DNA of 64,000 nt from Paramecium sonneborni (taxonomy: Eukaryota > Ciliophora > Oligohymenophorea > Peniculida > Parameciidae), in contig CAJJDN010000071.1 in NCBI GenBank assembly GCA_905182985.1, forward strand, positions 418,059-482,058, read 5' to 3'. Under the pieces are notes generated by a model. That model saw nothing but the letters and a program-made list of their open reading frames with translations, did not search any database and was not told where the DNA came from. Shown in pieces: positions 49,014-61,066 of this stretch. Each line of letters begins with the position of its first letter. Within the stretch, counting starts at the first letter, position 1. The position numbers were made by a program, and so were the translations under genes.

Positions 49014-52000
49014 ATGAATTAAAATTATGACAGTCATGTAATTTATTAGGAAGTGTTGACTAGTTCATTAAATAAGCTGCTTAAGCTTCTTCCAAAATAA
49101 ATGATAAGTCTTAAAACATTGATTGAAAAATCCTTAGGTATTAATGTAATAATATTAAGAGTAAATTGAATAAGCAAAAAATGATATTAATAGATTTTCA
49201 ACAAATGCCAATAAATATTTTATAATATATAAGTATTGTATAGACATCAAACATAATAAAATCACAGAGTGTTGTCTCTATGATCTTGAAGTACAATTTG
49301 ACTTAATTTTAAGAAATTAATAACGTAAAATTTTTTGGATGGTTATTCATATGATTATTTAGAATTTGAGAAAGGAAAGTAAAAGGATAGAATGCTTATA
49401 GATTCAATAGTGGAATCCATAATTAGCTGTACAAAATTATAAGATGAAAATTTGCATTATCTAATTGTAAAATGCATTGATGGATTATTCAAATAATAAA
49501 GATTAGTAATTAGTGGAGAAACTCTCCTTTTAATAATTAAAACTTATTTTCATTTATATAAATTAGGAATTGGTTCTATAAAGAATAGTATAAAAATAGT
49601 TATAAAATGTGTGTATGACAATAGTTAAGTAAAAGTTGATATGGAGAATATGTTAAATAAAGGTTTATCTTGGAATAAAATTTATAATGAACCAAAAGAA
49701 ATATAAATAGTAGAAATATCAGATGTTGATGTTGTTGAATATATTGCAATAACTTTAAGACATATGGTTGATGATGTTATTTTATATAATGAAAGAATAA
49801 AAAGAGGATAGAATAATATTCCTATAGCTTCTGTTCCTTAAGCATGGGAAGCAGAAGATATCAAATATAAAAATTATATAGAAGTAAAAGTAATTGATAA
49901 TGGAATTACATCAGGAAAGTTTGGTTGGTGTATTTTATGTAGATAACCTGCACCTTATTTCTGTAAAGATACTAGAGTACCTGTATGTTCAGTTCCTTGT
50001 AAAAAGAAACATTTTGAAATGATAGAAAATATTAAAATTATGTAGAGTGGATAATAAAACAGAAATGATGATTCCTAAATTATATTCAAATATTTATTAT
50101 TGAAAGCTAATAAAGAAAAAAATATCAAAAAAGAAATTTGTCTTGATTTCATTCATTATTTAGTAGAATAATATCCATTGCATATTTAATCAATAAATTT
50201 TGATGAAAATTTTATTAATATGATATGTTTGAATATTATAAATAAAAGAACTTCAAATACAATATTTAAAATTTTAGTGTTACTTATATATCATGCAAGA
50301 GATTTATTATAATTTCAATTAGAAATTATTATTGATTTCATATTAAATAAATTACCTTTAGATTAAATATCTGTTTTTTTAGATTTTGTAATTTAATTAA
50401 TTGAATATCCTAAATTAATACTTGAACTATTTACAAATCATGATTGTGTAATTGAAAGAAAGAATTTGATTTAGCCATTATTTGAAAAAGTTGCATAAAT
50501 AGCTTAGGGAAAGTAGACTAATTAAGATAATTGTCTTATAGCAAATAATATTATTTAAAAACATCTATAATAATTTATAAAATTAGTGTAAGAAGAATAA
50601 AATAATAGTATTGCAGGTTTTAATTCAGAATAAATAGAAGAATAGAATGATGATTAATTAAAGAAAATGATAAAGAATATAGAACATTTTGATCAGTAAT
50701 TTAATTAAATATATAAGGGCATGAAAGATAGTTAACTTATAAATAATAGATTTTAACAGGATTATAAAAATTTTAATAAAATTGGAAAGAAGGATTAAAA
50801 TATTTATTTAGTTAAGGAATATTGGATGAAAAGAAGTATTAATAAAAATATATAAATTTATAGTCATGTTTAAATTGCTTAATTTTTACACGATAATCCA
50901 TTTAATAAAGACTAATTGGGACAATTCTTTTGTTCTAGTAAAGAGAATCATTAGTTGATATTTTAAATCTATTCATAATCAATAGTTTTCAAAGGTAATC
51001 ACATAGTGGATGCTTTAAGGAAATATTTAAATTATTTTACTTTACCTGGAGAAGCATAATAAGTAGATAGATGTATGTTAGTGTTTTCATAAAAGTTTTT
51101 TTAAGATAATTCTGATGATGTATTTAAGACTTGTGATGAAACATATGTGTTTTCATATCTATTAATAATTTTATAGACTGATATTTACAATAAATCAGTT
51201 AAAACTAAAATGACATTCTAATAATTTTGTAAGTCTTCAAAATTATCAATGGAAAGAGATTTAGGTGAAGAATATTTAAGATATTGTTTTGATTAAATCT
51301 TGAAAGAACCATTAGCTATACATTAAAGTATTAAATAATAATAAAATTGTCAAATAAATTGGATTAATTTAGAAAGAAAATCATTGCAATAAAAAATATA
51401 TATATTTATGCCAAGAATAGATTATATAAAATTATTTATGGAAGTGTTTTGGCCAGCTTTATTTGTTAATTTAAATGTTACAATTGAAAGAACAGAAAAT
51501 ATATAAATAATTTCAATTGCAATGCAGAATGCTACCTATACTCTTTAATTAATGAGTATGATGGGTATATGTGATCTATGTTAATAATTTATTTGTTGGT
51601 TATGTTAATTGGCCTCTTTAGAAAATAAGTAGTTAAAATAAAAAAATTATAAAGCTATACAATGTATAATAGATTTAGCTATAAAAAACGGAAATGCTTT
51701 AAAAAATAATTGGAGACCAGTACTTGAAATAATTAGTTCAATAAATTATATATAAAATGAAAAATAAAAAGGCAAGATTCTTTAAGAGCCTTTGGAAAGT
51801 ATCAGCAAAAATATATAAAATATAATAGATATTTCTAGTATAGATAAAGTAATGTAGAATACTAGTTATATGGATTCTAGAACAATATTAGATTTTCTAT
51901 AATCTTTGATTGATGTATCTTTAAATGAGATAACATTATCAGAACCAAGAATTTTTAGTTTATAGAGATTAGTAGAAGTTACTAGTTTTAACATGGATAG

Positions 52001-53737
52001 AATAAGATTGATATGGATGTAAATTTGGAATCTATTGAAAGCTCATTTTGTTACAGCAGGAATTCATTCTAATTCTAATATATCTTTATATGCTTGTGAT
52101 CAATTAAAATAAATGAGTGTCAAGTTTATACAACAATATGAACATAATAATTTTAAATTCTAAATGGAATACTTATAACCTTTTGAACTTATATATGCTC
52201 AAACATCATTTTCAGAAGTTAAAGAGTTTATATTATCATGTATGAGAATGTTATCTCATATGTGTTATTATAAATTGAAAAGTGGATGGAGAGTGGTTTT
52301 TAAAATAATTAATTAATCTTTATAGGAATCTATTTAATTAGTAGATATTTCAATAGATGTACTAAATAAAATATTCAGTGAAGATTTTATTAATTTAAAA
52401 GACATATTTGATGAAATTGATTAAACATTTTAATTTCTCTTCAATCGAGAAGAACAACATATTTTATTGAAGGGAATTGAATATGTTCAAAATGCAGTTG
52501 AATCATTAATGAAATAAGATAATAATCTATATTATGCATTTTGGATGTAATCTTTAGCTTATATATGCAATTTATTCTCAAATAATTAATAGTAGATATA
52601 GGAATAAGCAATTTTATCATTTTTTAAGATATTGAAATCAAATACTCAAAATATTAAGGGACATTAATATGTATAAATAATGAAAGGAATGATGAAAGAA
52701 TTATTTGTATCCTTAAATAAGGCTAAAAAAGAAATATGTTAAATGGCACATAAAAGTCTCTTAGAGTTAGTGTTTGATCATAATATTAAAGAGGCTTATA
52801 ATGAAATATCAGCAATTTTATTAAATAGTACTTTATAATCAAATGAATATTTGGCAAAAATTAGTGTGATGACTTTTAAGTCAATAATTATAAAGGAGGG
52901 ATAAAAATTAGATTGGAATCTAACTATTTAAATATTGGATCTGATGGTTTAAAATACAACTCCAAATATATTAGTTGAAGCAGCAGAATTAGATTAATCA
53001 ATTATAGATGATTTATTAAGTTTAAATTTACCTAAGAATTAAATTAAATTGAATTCTGATTAATTGACTTTGAAATGTATATTGTAATTAATGCTGATAG
53101 ATATCATCTAAGATATAGTTGATCATCATATTAAATTATTAAATGAAAAGACTTATCAATAATTATTAAATATTGCATAGAATTTATTTAGAATGTCATT
53201 TAAATTTAATAGATAAATTAAATTAAGATAGTTCTTATAGTAATAAGGTTTTATGCCAAATTTGTAATAATTACCTGGTTTGATTAAATAAGAAAAATCA
53301 TCAGCAATTGGAATTTTGAATTTACTTCATAAATAATCTTAGATGAATTAAGAACTACTTTAGGATTTGATTTAATTCATCCTTGAAATTTTGGAAGATA
53401 CTAAAATATTGGGATAGATTTAAGTGAATAAATAATTTAAAGTTGAAGTAGAAAAAATAATAATCAATAATTTATCAATAATATAAGTGAGTATAATACC
53501 AATTTTAAATGGGTTAGATATATAGAAAGTAAATATTAAAAATATATAATGTAGGTTTAAGATAAAATAAAATCATTATTAAGTTATTCTATTTAATTAC
53601 CATCGTGTTATTCATTATTAATGAGTTAATGTCCACATTGTTAAATTTGTCCATATAAATGTATGTAAAAGTATGAATGGAAAAAACTTTATGAATAAAT
53701 GCAATAATTATAATTGAAATTAATAAGTTAATTATGA
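49014..53737 (+). CDS. Sec7-domain ARF guanine-nucleotide exchange factor, BIG type, 1550 aa
   Basis: Activates ARF GTPases at Golgi/endosomes. Introns 49138-49159, 49291-49313 and 53529-53554 (22, 23 and 26 nt) are removed. The N-terminal helical DCB-like part includes LEKLITQNFLDGYSYD. Near residues 289-318 is a Cys-rich finger: WCILCRQPAPYFCKDTRVPV, then CSVPCKKKH. The HUS-like region follows. The Sec7 domain (about residues 595-760) contains IAQFLHDNPFNKDQLGQF, then LRKYLNYFTLPGEAQQVDRC (with the catalytic Glu of LPGEAQ) and YVFSYLLIILQTDIYNKSVK (usually D-x-H-N). It then has long C-terminal HDS-type helices, including WMQIWNLLKAHF. The extreme C-terminus holds a second Cys cluster, CPHCQICPYKC. 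The overall order DCB-HUS-Sec7-HDS is that of BIG/Sec7p. Confidence 0.9.
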
Positions 53738-53759
53738 ATATAGAATTATAATTATAATT

Positions 53760-54621
53760 TCACTTTTTCTTTTTTTTTTTTGGGTCTTTACATAACAACA
53801 CTTTCTAAGGGAAGTGGCATTCTTAATCCATCATCTTTAGGATCAGTCATTTTATTGATAGTACGAATAATATTAACTTTAGGATATTCATTTCTTTTTT
53901 CTTATAAAAATGTATCAGATATTTCAGGAGTAAAATTAATTGAAATAACTTAAAGAATTGATAATACTTAAATAAAGATAATATAAATATAGAATAATAC
54001 TTAAAGTATTTCTTCTAATCCTTATTCTCCTAATTTAGTACAATTATTTAGTTTAAGCATTTCAAGTTTACTACATGATTAAGCAATATAAATTTAAGTA
54101 TTATCACCTAATTTAAGTTATTTTAATTTATGTAAAGAACTTAATCTACCAACTGAAGAATCACTAACATTAGTAGATCCAGAGAGAATGAGAGTATGAA
54201 TATTTGAACAAAAAGATGTTGCAGATATTACTGAATCATTAATATCTTTTTTATAAATCTAAATATTCCATTTCTTATTTAGAACGTGATATTAAATCAG
54301 ATAATAAATCTATGGATCATAATCTTTATAAGTTTAATTATATATTAATGCTTTAGATTCAGGTTTAGCAGTAGTTAATTATTTAAGAGTCTTTTTAAAT
54401 CCTGGAGGAGGTACACATATCTTCTGTAATTATAGATTCTTTATTTAATTGATAATTTGTAAATAGTTTAATTAGTTGATTATTTTATTATTCCTAATTT
54501 AATCTTATGATTATAATACTTTCTTACGTTTTTAATATAGAAAATCAAGATTATCATCGTATTCTTTAGGTTTTGGTTTAGGTATAAATTAAGGATTCTA
54601 TAGAACACGAGGATAATTCAT
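53760..54621 (-). CDS. Leucine-rich repeat protein (AMN1/F-box-LRR type), about 286 aa, 3' end uncertain
   Basis: ATG at 54621. The N-terminal third is basic and Gln-rich; the middle is LRR: IHTLILSGSTNVSDSSVGRL, then SSLHKLKQLKLGDNT and KLEMLKLNNCTKLGEQGLEE, the cysteine-containing repeat form of AMN1/FBXL proteins. Near the end comes MTDPKDDGLRMPLPLESVV. The frame then meets a run of 12 A (53770-53781 on +). As read, the frame stays open into the Sec7 gene; with 11 A it would stop at TGA 53760-53762, leaving 22 bp between the two 3' ends. I adopt that end; the 862-bp length (one over a multiple of three) agrees. No F-box is recognised. Confidence 0.65.
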
Positions 54622-55941
54622 AGAACACCAACCTAATAGACTACTATGTTAATTAAAAGCAGGAAACTTGTAGTTTTTCCAAATTCACTAGTTTCTAATC
54701 ATTACAAAACTGTTTCACTCTCTGTCATACTATTTACAAATATTACAACTGAGCATAATAATATAATCTTATATACATTATTATTAATTATTAAAAACAA
54801 ATATGTAGAACTATGTATATTTTATATTTCATTATCTATTCTATCTAAAAATCTTTTCTAAATATAATATAATTTATTTTTTTTAATAACAGTAAATTCT
54901 AAATTTTCATTGATTCTTAAACTTTAAATTATATTCAGCATTGCAATAGTTATTTTATTGGCTTTGCTTATATAGAAGATGCACAAAATTTCATTATTGA
55001 TCTAAATAATAAATTAATTTATTGATTTTAATTTGATAATTAGAATATCTTAACAGATAAAAATTAGGTTTATATTATGTTTAATAATATGATCGTTTTT
55101 AAAGTAAAAATGTATGGATAGGTAATTTATTAGTTAAGGAAGTCAACATTTTTGATTTTCTTCTCAATAAATAATATCATTAATTTTTAAGATATTTTAT
55201 CTTCTATCTGCTTTTTATGCACAAATATTAAATTATAATTACCCATTTCAAGAAGAACAAATTGAATAAAAATTTCTCTTAGCTATATAAAGAAAGATTA
55301 ATTTAAGTCTAATGAATACTAAAAGTTAAGTTTAAGAAAATGATAATAATTAATAAAGTGAAGAATAATTTTGAATTCAAAATAAATCTTAATTTAGAAA
55401 AACTAGTGAAATGAATTGCCAGTGTATTATGTATAATAATATTTAAGTTCCATTTATAATTAAAAAATATAATAACAATTCAAAATTGTAACTAAATTAT
55501 AGGAAAAATATGAACTTGTATTTAAGACTTTTTTATATATAAGAATTTGGAATGGAAATAGAGTTTGATATATGATGTTGAACCTTTAGATATTATAATT
55601 ATTACTTAATTATAATCATGATTCTTTATTAAAATCTATATTATTTTCACAATTAAAGTTGAGATAAATTATATTTTCCTAATTTTAACTTTCAAAAGAT
55701 TGTTTTGAAACAATTAAATTAGAATAAAAATTTCTTATTTTCTTTTTCTAGATCAATTCAATATACATATTGTAATCAATTAAAAGTTTAACTTTGAGAA
55801 AGATGAATATCAATAAATATATATTTTTAAGATCTGATTAAATGAGTATTTAGAAAAATAATTACTTATGATGATAGATTTAAATCAAATAAATTTTCAA
55901 TATTTAATCTATATATTTTAATTAAATGTATATTATTAATA
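54622..55941. other. Gene-poor 1.3 kb upstream of GTPase 1
   Basis: AT-rich with no complete gene. The short + frame at 54646-54861 has no recognisable motif. Around 55166-55373 a + frame reads YPFQEEQIEQKFLLAIQRK followed by a Gln/Asn-rich stretch to a TGA; it looks protein-like but has no start, so it may be a decayed gene piece. Confidence 0.3.
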
Positions 55942-58392
55942 ATGTTTAAATAATATCATCAGCATAATTAGAATAATATGTATTGTACTAGACATTAAAA
56001 GGAAGTTAATTTTTTTTGCACAAATAGCAATTGCAAAGATGCAAGATTATTTTGTTTTTGCTGCATTTAAAATGGAATGCATATTAGTCATTCTGTTGAT
56101 TAAAAGGAAATAAATTAAATAAACAATTTCATTTAAGAAATCCATGAAATTAGCTAAAATTTACTTCAAATTGTAGTTAAATAATAACAATTGGCATAGG
56201 ATACTTACAATACTTTAATTACAGGAATAAAAACCAAATATTAAATATCAATAGAATGCTTTAATAAGATCAATTTGGATTAAAAGACTGAAGTGTTGAA
56301 TACAATGATAAAATTTAAAGATGAATAAAAGAAACAAATTGAACAATAGATTCAGGTTTTGGATAATCAATATAAATAATTACACAATTTCTATTAACAA
56401 TTATAATTAAATATTACTCCAAATTATCTACTTATTTAGAAATTCTAATCACCATAAGTAAATCAATTAAAACCTTTTACTCAATAACAATTTTAGAAAT
56501 AAACTCCTTTTGTCATAATATAACCTTAATAATTCTAAAATTTGTAAGCTTTTCCTTAAGATGCCAATTAATTTAATTAAAATAAACAAGTTTCTCTTTA
56601 AAACACAAATTAAACATAAAAGTTATAATTTAATCAATATCAATATCAAAAATAATAATAATAAAATCTACTTTAAGATGATAAATTAAAATAAACTGAT
56701 CTGCAAATGAATTATAATGACTCAACATAAAATAACAATTAAGTTCCATAAGTTTTGCCTTTTATCTAATAATAACAATTTAATCCTAGTAATATTTAGC
56801 TAAACTAAAACTTATTCTACTAACCTTTAAATATAGATAATCAAAAATAAATAATTAAAGAATAGCTTGAATAATTGACTAGGAAATGTAAACTAATTGA
56901 ATAAAAAAAAGAGAATGATTCAATATTAAAGATTTATTTATATCCTAGATATCAAGCATCATAATTTAAAGATATTAGTGAATTTAAAACTTTAATAGTA
57001 ATAGGAGAAACTGGAGTTGGCAAATCAACTACTATTAATTTCTTTTGTAACTATTATTTGGGGGTTCAATATGATTATCCATTTAGATTTTTAATTGTTG
57101 ACGAAACTGGAGATAATTTTCGAAATCAAGCTTTCAGTTAAACTTCAGAAGTTCTAGAATATTATTTAAAAGGAACAGATGGAAAACCTGGTTTAAGAAT
57201 AATAGATACTCCAGGATTTGGAGATACAAGAGGATAAGCTTATGATGAATAAATAACTAAATTAATTACAGATAAGTTGGAAGAGTTAGATTCATTAACT
57301 TTAATATGCTTTGTAATTAGATCAACTTTAAACAGATTAACTATTCCTCAAAAATATGTTATGAATAAATTATTGCAATTATTTGGTAATGATGTTATTG
57401 AAAATTTTATGTTCTTATTTACATTTGCAGATTATGATGAACCAGAAGCACTTCAAGCATTATTCTTTCCTGGAGATAAATAACATTCTGCAAGCCCAGT
57501 TGCTAAATTTATAGCTTAAACAAAAGATCCTTATTGGTTCAAATTTAATAATTCAGCATTTAAAGGTGTCGGAAAACCAACAATTTATAAAACATTATGG
57601 GATGAAGCTTATGATTAATTTTAATAATTTTATGAAGAAAAAATATTAAAGACAGAGTTTGTCAGTTTGAAACTCACTAAAGAAGTAATATTTGAAAGAA
57701 AATAAATATAAAACATAATTATTCACTTAAAACCAGAAATTTAAAAACAATTAACTTTAATAGATGAAATTGAAGTTTTAGTTGAGAGGATTGAGAAACT
57801 TTCATAACAAGAATTCGAATCTAAAAATTTCAAAATTTCTTTAAAAGGATTTGAAATTGTCAAAATTGATTTAAAACCAAAAGAATATGTTACCAATTGT
57901 ATCAAATGTAATTTTGATTGTCATTATCCATGTAGTTGTGGTGAGTATACAAGAAATTGTTGTGCAATGAGTAATGGATAATGTACAGTTTGTGAAGGCA
58001 AATGTAATTGGTAGGATCATAAAAATATGAGTTTTCGATTTGAAGTTAAAGAGAATGTTAAAGAAGTTGTTTTAGAAGATTTAAAAAAAAGACACTAAGA
58101 ATTATCTAAAATTAAGATATCCAAACAAGATTTGCTTAATCAACTAAATTAAGACTTATTAAGTAATAAATAAAAATGCTAAGGTAAAATTTAGTAGTTA
58201 TTGAAATCTGTTAAAAGATTAAATGAAATAGCATTATAACCAGCAATCAGTGATGTCGAATCTGAATTTATTGTCTATTTGATTAAAGAAGAGGAACAAC
58301 AAAAAAAGCCAGGATATGAAGCAAGAATTAAAAATTTATAAACTATTAAAGAGTAATAGAAATGGCTTATTGATTAATTAAATAATAAATGA
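55942..58392 (+). CDS. B-box plus AIG1/TRAFAC-like P-loop GTPase with Cys-rich tail, 816 aa
   Basis: A single exon. The start may be ATG 55942 or ATG 55978 (12 codons later, right before the B-box); both are in frame. The N-terminal B-box zinc finger reads YCTRHQKEVNFFCTNSNC, then LFCFCCIQNGMHISH. A Gln-rich coiled coil and low-complexity stretch run to about residue 330. The GTPase core has LIVIGETGVGKSTTINFF (G1, near residue 355), IIDTPGFGDTRG (G3, near 423) and LICFVIRSTLNRLT, then MFLFTFADYDEP. Near residues 653-695 is a Cys/His-rich segment: CIKCNFDCHYPCSCGEYTRN, then CCAMSNGQCTVCEGKCNWQ and DH. This combination of AIG1-like GTPase and Cys-rich tail occurs in several eukaryotic lineages, function unknown. 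It has a paralogue at 61067-63016. Confidence 0.85.
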
Positions 58393-58472
58393 ATAATATC
58401 TTCTACATTATTTTAAAGTTGTTCAATATATTATTATTTGTTATATTTTTAGATTTATATATTTTTTTTGTA

Positions 58473-58570
58473 TGCATTTTATTGATACGCCAGAAATTTA
58501 TAATTTATTGTAATAATGATTATTAGAATTTTATATAATATCTAAGTTTATTTAGGATAACATATTATAT
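58473..58570 (+). pseudogene. Decayed fragment of a GTPase paralogue
   Basis: The DNA reads CATTTTATTGATACGCCAGA and onward (HFIDTPEIYN) and lines up with GTPase 2 at about 61924-62020 (HFIDTPGIYG). Further shared pieces are GATTATTAGA and CTNAGTTTATTTA at the same spacing. The G3 motif is altered from DTPG to DTPE, and no open frame with a P-loop surrounds it. The rest of 58393-58813 is AT-rich with nothing recognised. This is the remnant of a third family member between the two intact ones. Confidence 0.65.
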
Positions 58571-58813
58571 GGTTAAAATCTTACATGTTAAACTTAAGAA
58601 TTTTAATGAGTTTTTAGCTAACGAATCACACACAAGCCAAGGAAACTTGATTATTGAATTATAGTGCTAATACTTCGAAGATATTAGGATTAAGATATAT
58701 GATTATGTTTATTAATGCTACATCAATCTTATCATAAGACTAAATGATTTGTATAAAAGATTAGAGTATTATAATAAATAAAATAAACTAATAGATTTTT
58801 TAAACTTTGGTAA

Positions 58814-59651
58814 TCATTCTTATTTTACCTTCTTTTTCTTTGTAGAATTATTCTTCTTGACAAATGCTCTTAATACTCCAACTTTTTCATTCTTATGTTC
58901 ATTAAAATTAAACCCGAATTTTCTTCCATATCGAATTTATAGTAAATAATCATCTAAACTCTTTTTAGAGATATTAACTTTCTAAGCAGCTTCTTCTAAA
59001 GTAAATCTTTTACTTTCTCCATCTATTGTTATACCCTTAAAGATATTTTGATAAAATATTACATTATAATATTCTCTCCATTTTGCAACTTTCTCTATGA
59101 TATATCCAATTCTTCTTTCTTTTGTTCTTCTGCATTACTTTTAATTCTCTTATCCTTGATGTTACTATTATTATTATTATTCATTTCCTTCCTATTCTTT
59201 CATTTTATTAACTTTTTCATTCATTTCTTCTGACATTACTAAGTGAATCAATGAAATCCCAGTCTGAATACATTTAATTCGTAATTGATTTGTTTGTTTT
59301 ATTTCATGTATTGGCATTACATAAGAATAATGTACAGGATCCAATCCACAATTAATATACATATCACAATCAAAACTGTAATAACAAATTGTTCGTCCTT
59401 CTAATTGTATTCCCATTTCTTTTAGTTTGCTTGTCAATTTGAAGATATTTATTCCATTTGCTTATTACATTTTACTTAAATCAAATTATGGGAAGTATTC
59501 AATATAATTTTAAATGGGATCTCTTATATCTATCAATTCAACGTATAGTTTTTCCTAATTAAAAAAGAATTATCATAAAATTTACTATTATAAATTCTAG
59601 GTTAATTTCACGACTACTCGTTGAATTCTCTTCACTATTGTTATCAGACAT
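58814..59651 (-). CDS. Conserved ciliate protein of unknown function, 268 aa
   Basis: A 31-nt intron (59555-59585) is removed. The N-terminal half holds INLEFIIEKLYVELIDIRDP and a short Cys-bearing stretch (TICYYSFDCDMYINCGLDP). A Gln-rich linker follows. The C-terminal half is the most conserved-looking part: RRTKERRIGYIIEKVAKWRE, then LEEAAQKVNISKKSLDDYLL, then QIRYGRKFGFNFNEHKNEKV. The middle piece has helix-turn-helix character (AAQKVNISKKSLDDYL). The tail is Lys-rich (TKKKKVKQE), which could be a nuclear signal. I believe similar proteins occur widely in ciliates but know no function; DNA or RNA binding is a guess. Confidence 0.7.
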
Positions 59652-61066
59652 CCTTCTATTTTTATTTTATATATTTTTATTATTCGAAAATTTAGAAAGG
59701 AATAAAAGAAAATTATTAATTCAATTCTTCTTATAAGAAATAACAAACCTTTTTATTGAATTTTGAATCAAATCCATAAAAAAAATTATTAAATAAAGAA
59801 AATAAATATTTCATTGCAAATATATATATCATATTATTCTTTTATATGAAAGAGGGTGATTAATATATATTTTTCAGAAATTGCTTAATCAATTTAAGAT
59901 CAATATATAATAGTAAATTCATTGTAATTAAAGCAAATAATGTAAGATTAAGAAACTAATTGAGATACTCAATTTTTATCAAATAATCAAAAAAACAATA
60001 TTAATTAATAAAATTATAATATCTGTGGAAAAATGTATTATTTTAATGGTTTAGACAATTTCAAATGGCAAATCAATTCATCTGATTTCAATTAGAATAA
60101 ATCCAAGATAACTGATGATATTCTATTTTTTATAAGAACACTTAAGTTAATCTATCTTTCCTGAAGACAAATTTAATCATCTAACCCAATTATTTAGAGT
60201 ATAAATATTTTGAGTTGTAATCCTTTCATCAAAAATAATTGGCTTTAATTATCTAAATAAATAGTATATATCTAATTAGAAGTAAATAGATAAAATTCTT
60301 GAAGATTTTTCATTAAATTTAAATTTATAGATTGATTGAGAAGATTTATTAAATAATAAAACACAGAAAAGTTGATTAATAATTTAATTGGTGGAAAATA
60401 GAAACACATAATTCATAAATTCATTTCATCTTTGATAATATGAATTTTGAATAATGAATCATTTTTATCCTAATACAGGAATAATTTAGAAATTATTATT
60501 TCAAAGATTCAATAACGCAGTTTTCAAACTCTACTTCCATTCTAATATCTTCTATATAAAGGAATTAAATTAAAAAATTGATTAAGCATTTATTATTATT
60601 ATATTTGAAAATTTCCAATTAAATATGGTTGGGGATTAAAATTATAAAAGTTATCTCAACATTTCTCATAAAATTCGAATACCCAATAAATTATTTAATA
60701 ATATATGTTTTATTTATATACAAACATTTTGTTATTTGGGAAGTTGAGTATTATTTTCGAATAAATGATATATTTTTTAATATAATAACTGTAACATAAT
60801 TGAATCTGATCACCTACTTGCTTATTGTCTCTTAAGTTGGAAATTGATCTAAATTCAAAAAATTCTTTTGAATTATATTATTATAGAATTATGAATAAAT
60901 TATAATGTAACAAAAATTAATCTACTAAATGAAGCAATTTTAGATAAAATAGTAAAAATGAAAATTTTTTATATTAATAAATTATATTGATCACTTATCT
61001 AATGATTTCATAATTAAATCCCCAAAATAAATTGTTAAAATAAAATTATTTAAAATATATATTAAA
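59652..61066. other. Gene-poor 1.4 kb upstream of GTPase 2
   Basis: AT-rich, many TGA in every frame, no complete ORF. One 18-nt match to the WD40 gene near 61010-61027 (ATAATTAAATCCCCAAAA, also at 40601-40618 approximately) is too short to interpret. The region may be the decayed remains of older genes. Confidence 0.3.

Noticed and set aside
61007..61030. 18-nt identity to the WD40 gene near 40600
   Set aside because: Too short in such AT-rich DNA to claim a pseudogene; surrounding bases do not align by eye.
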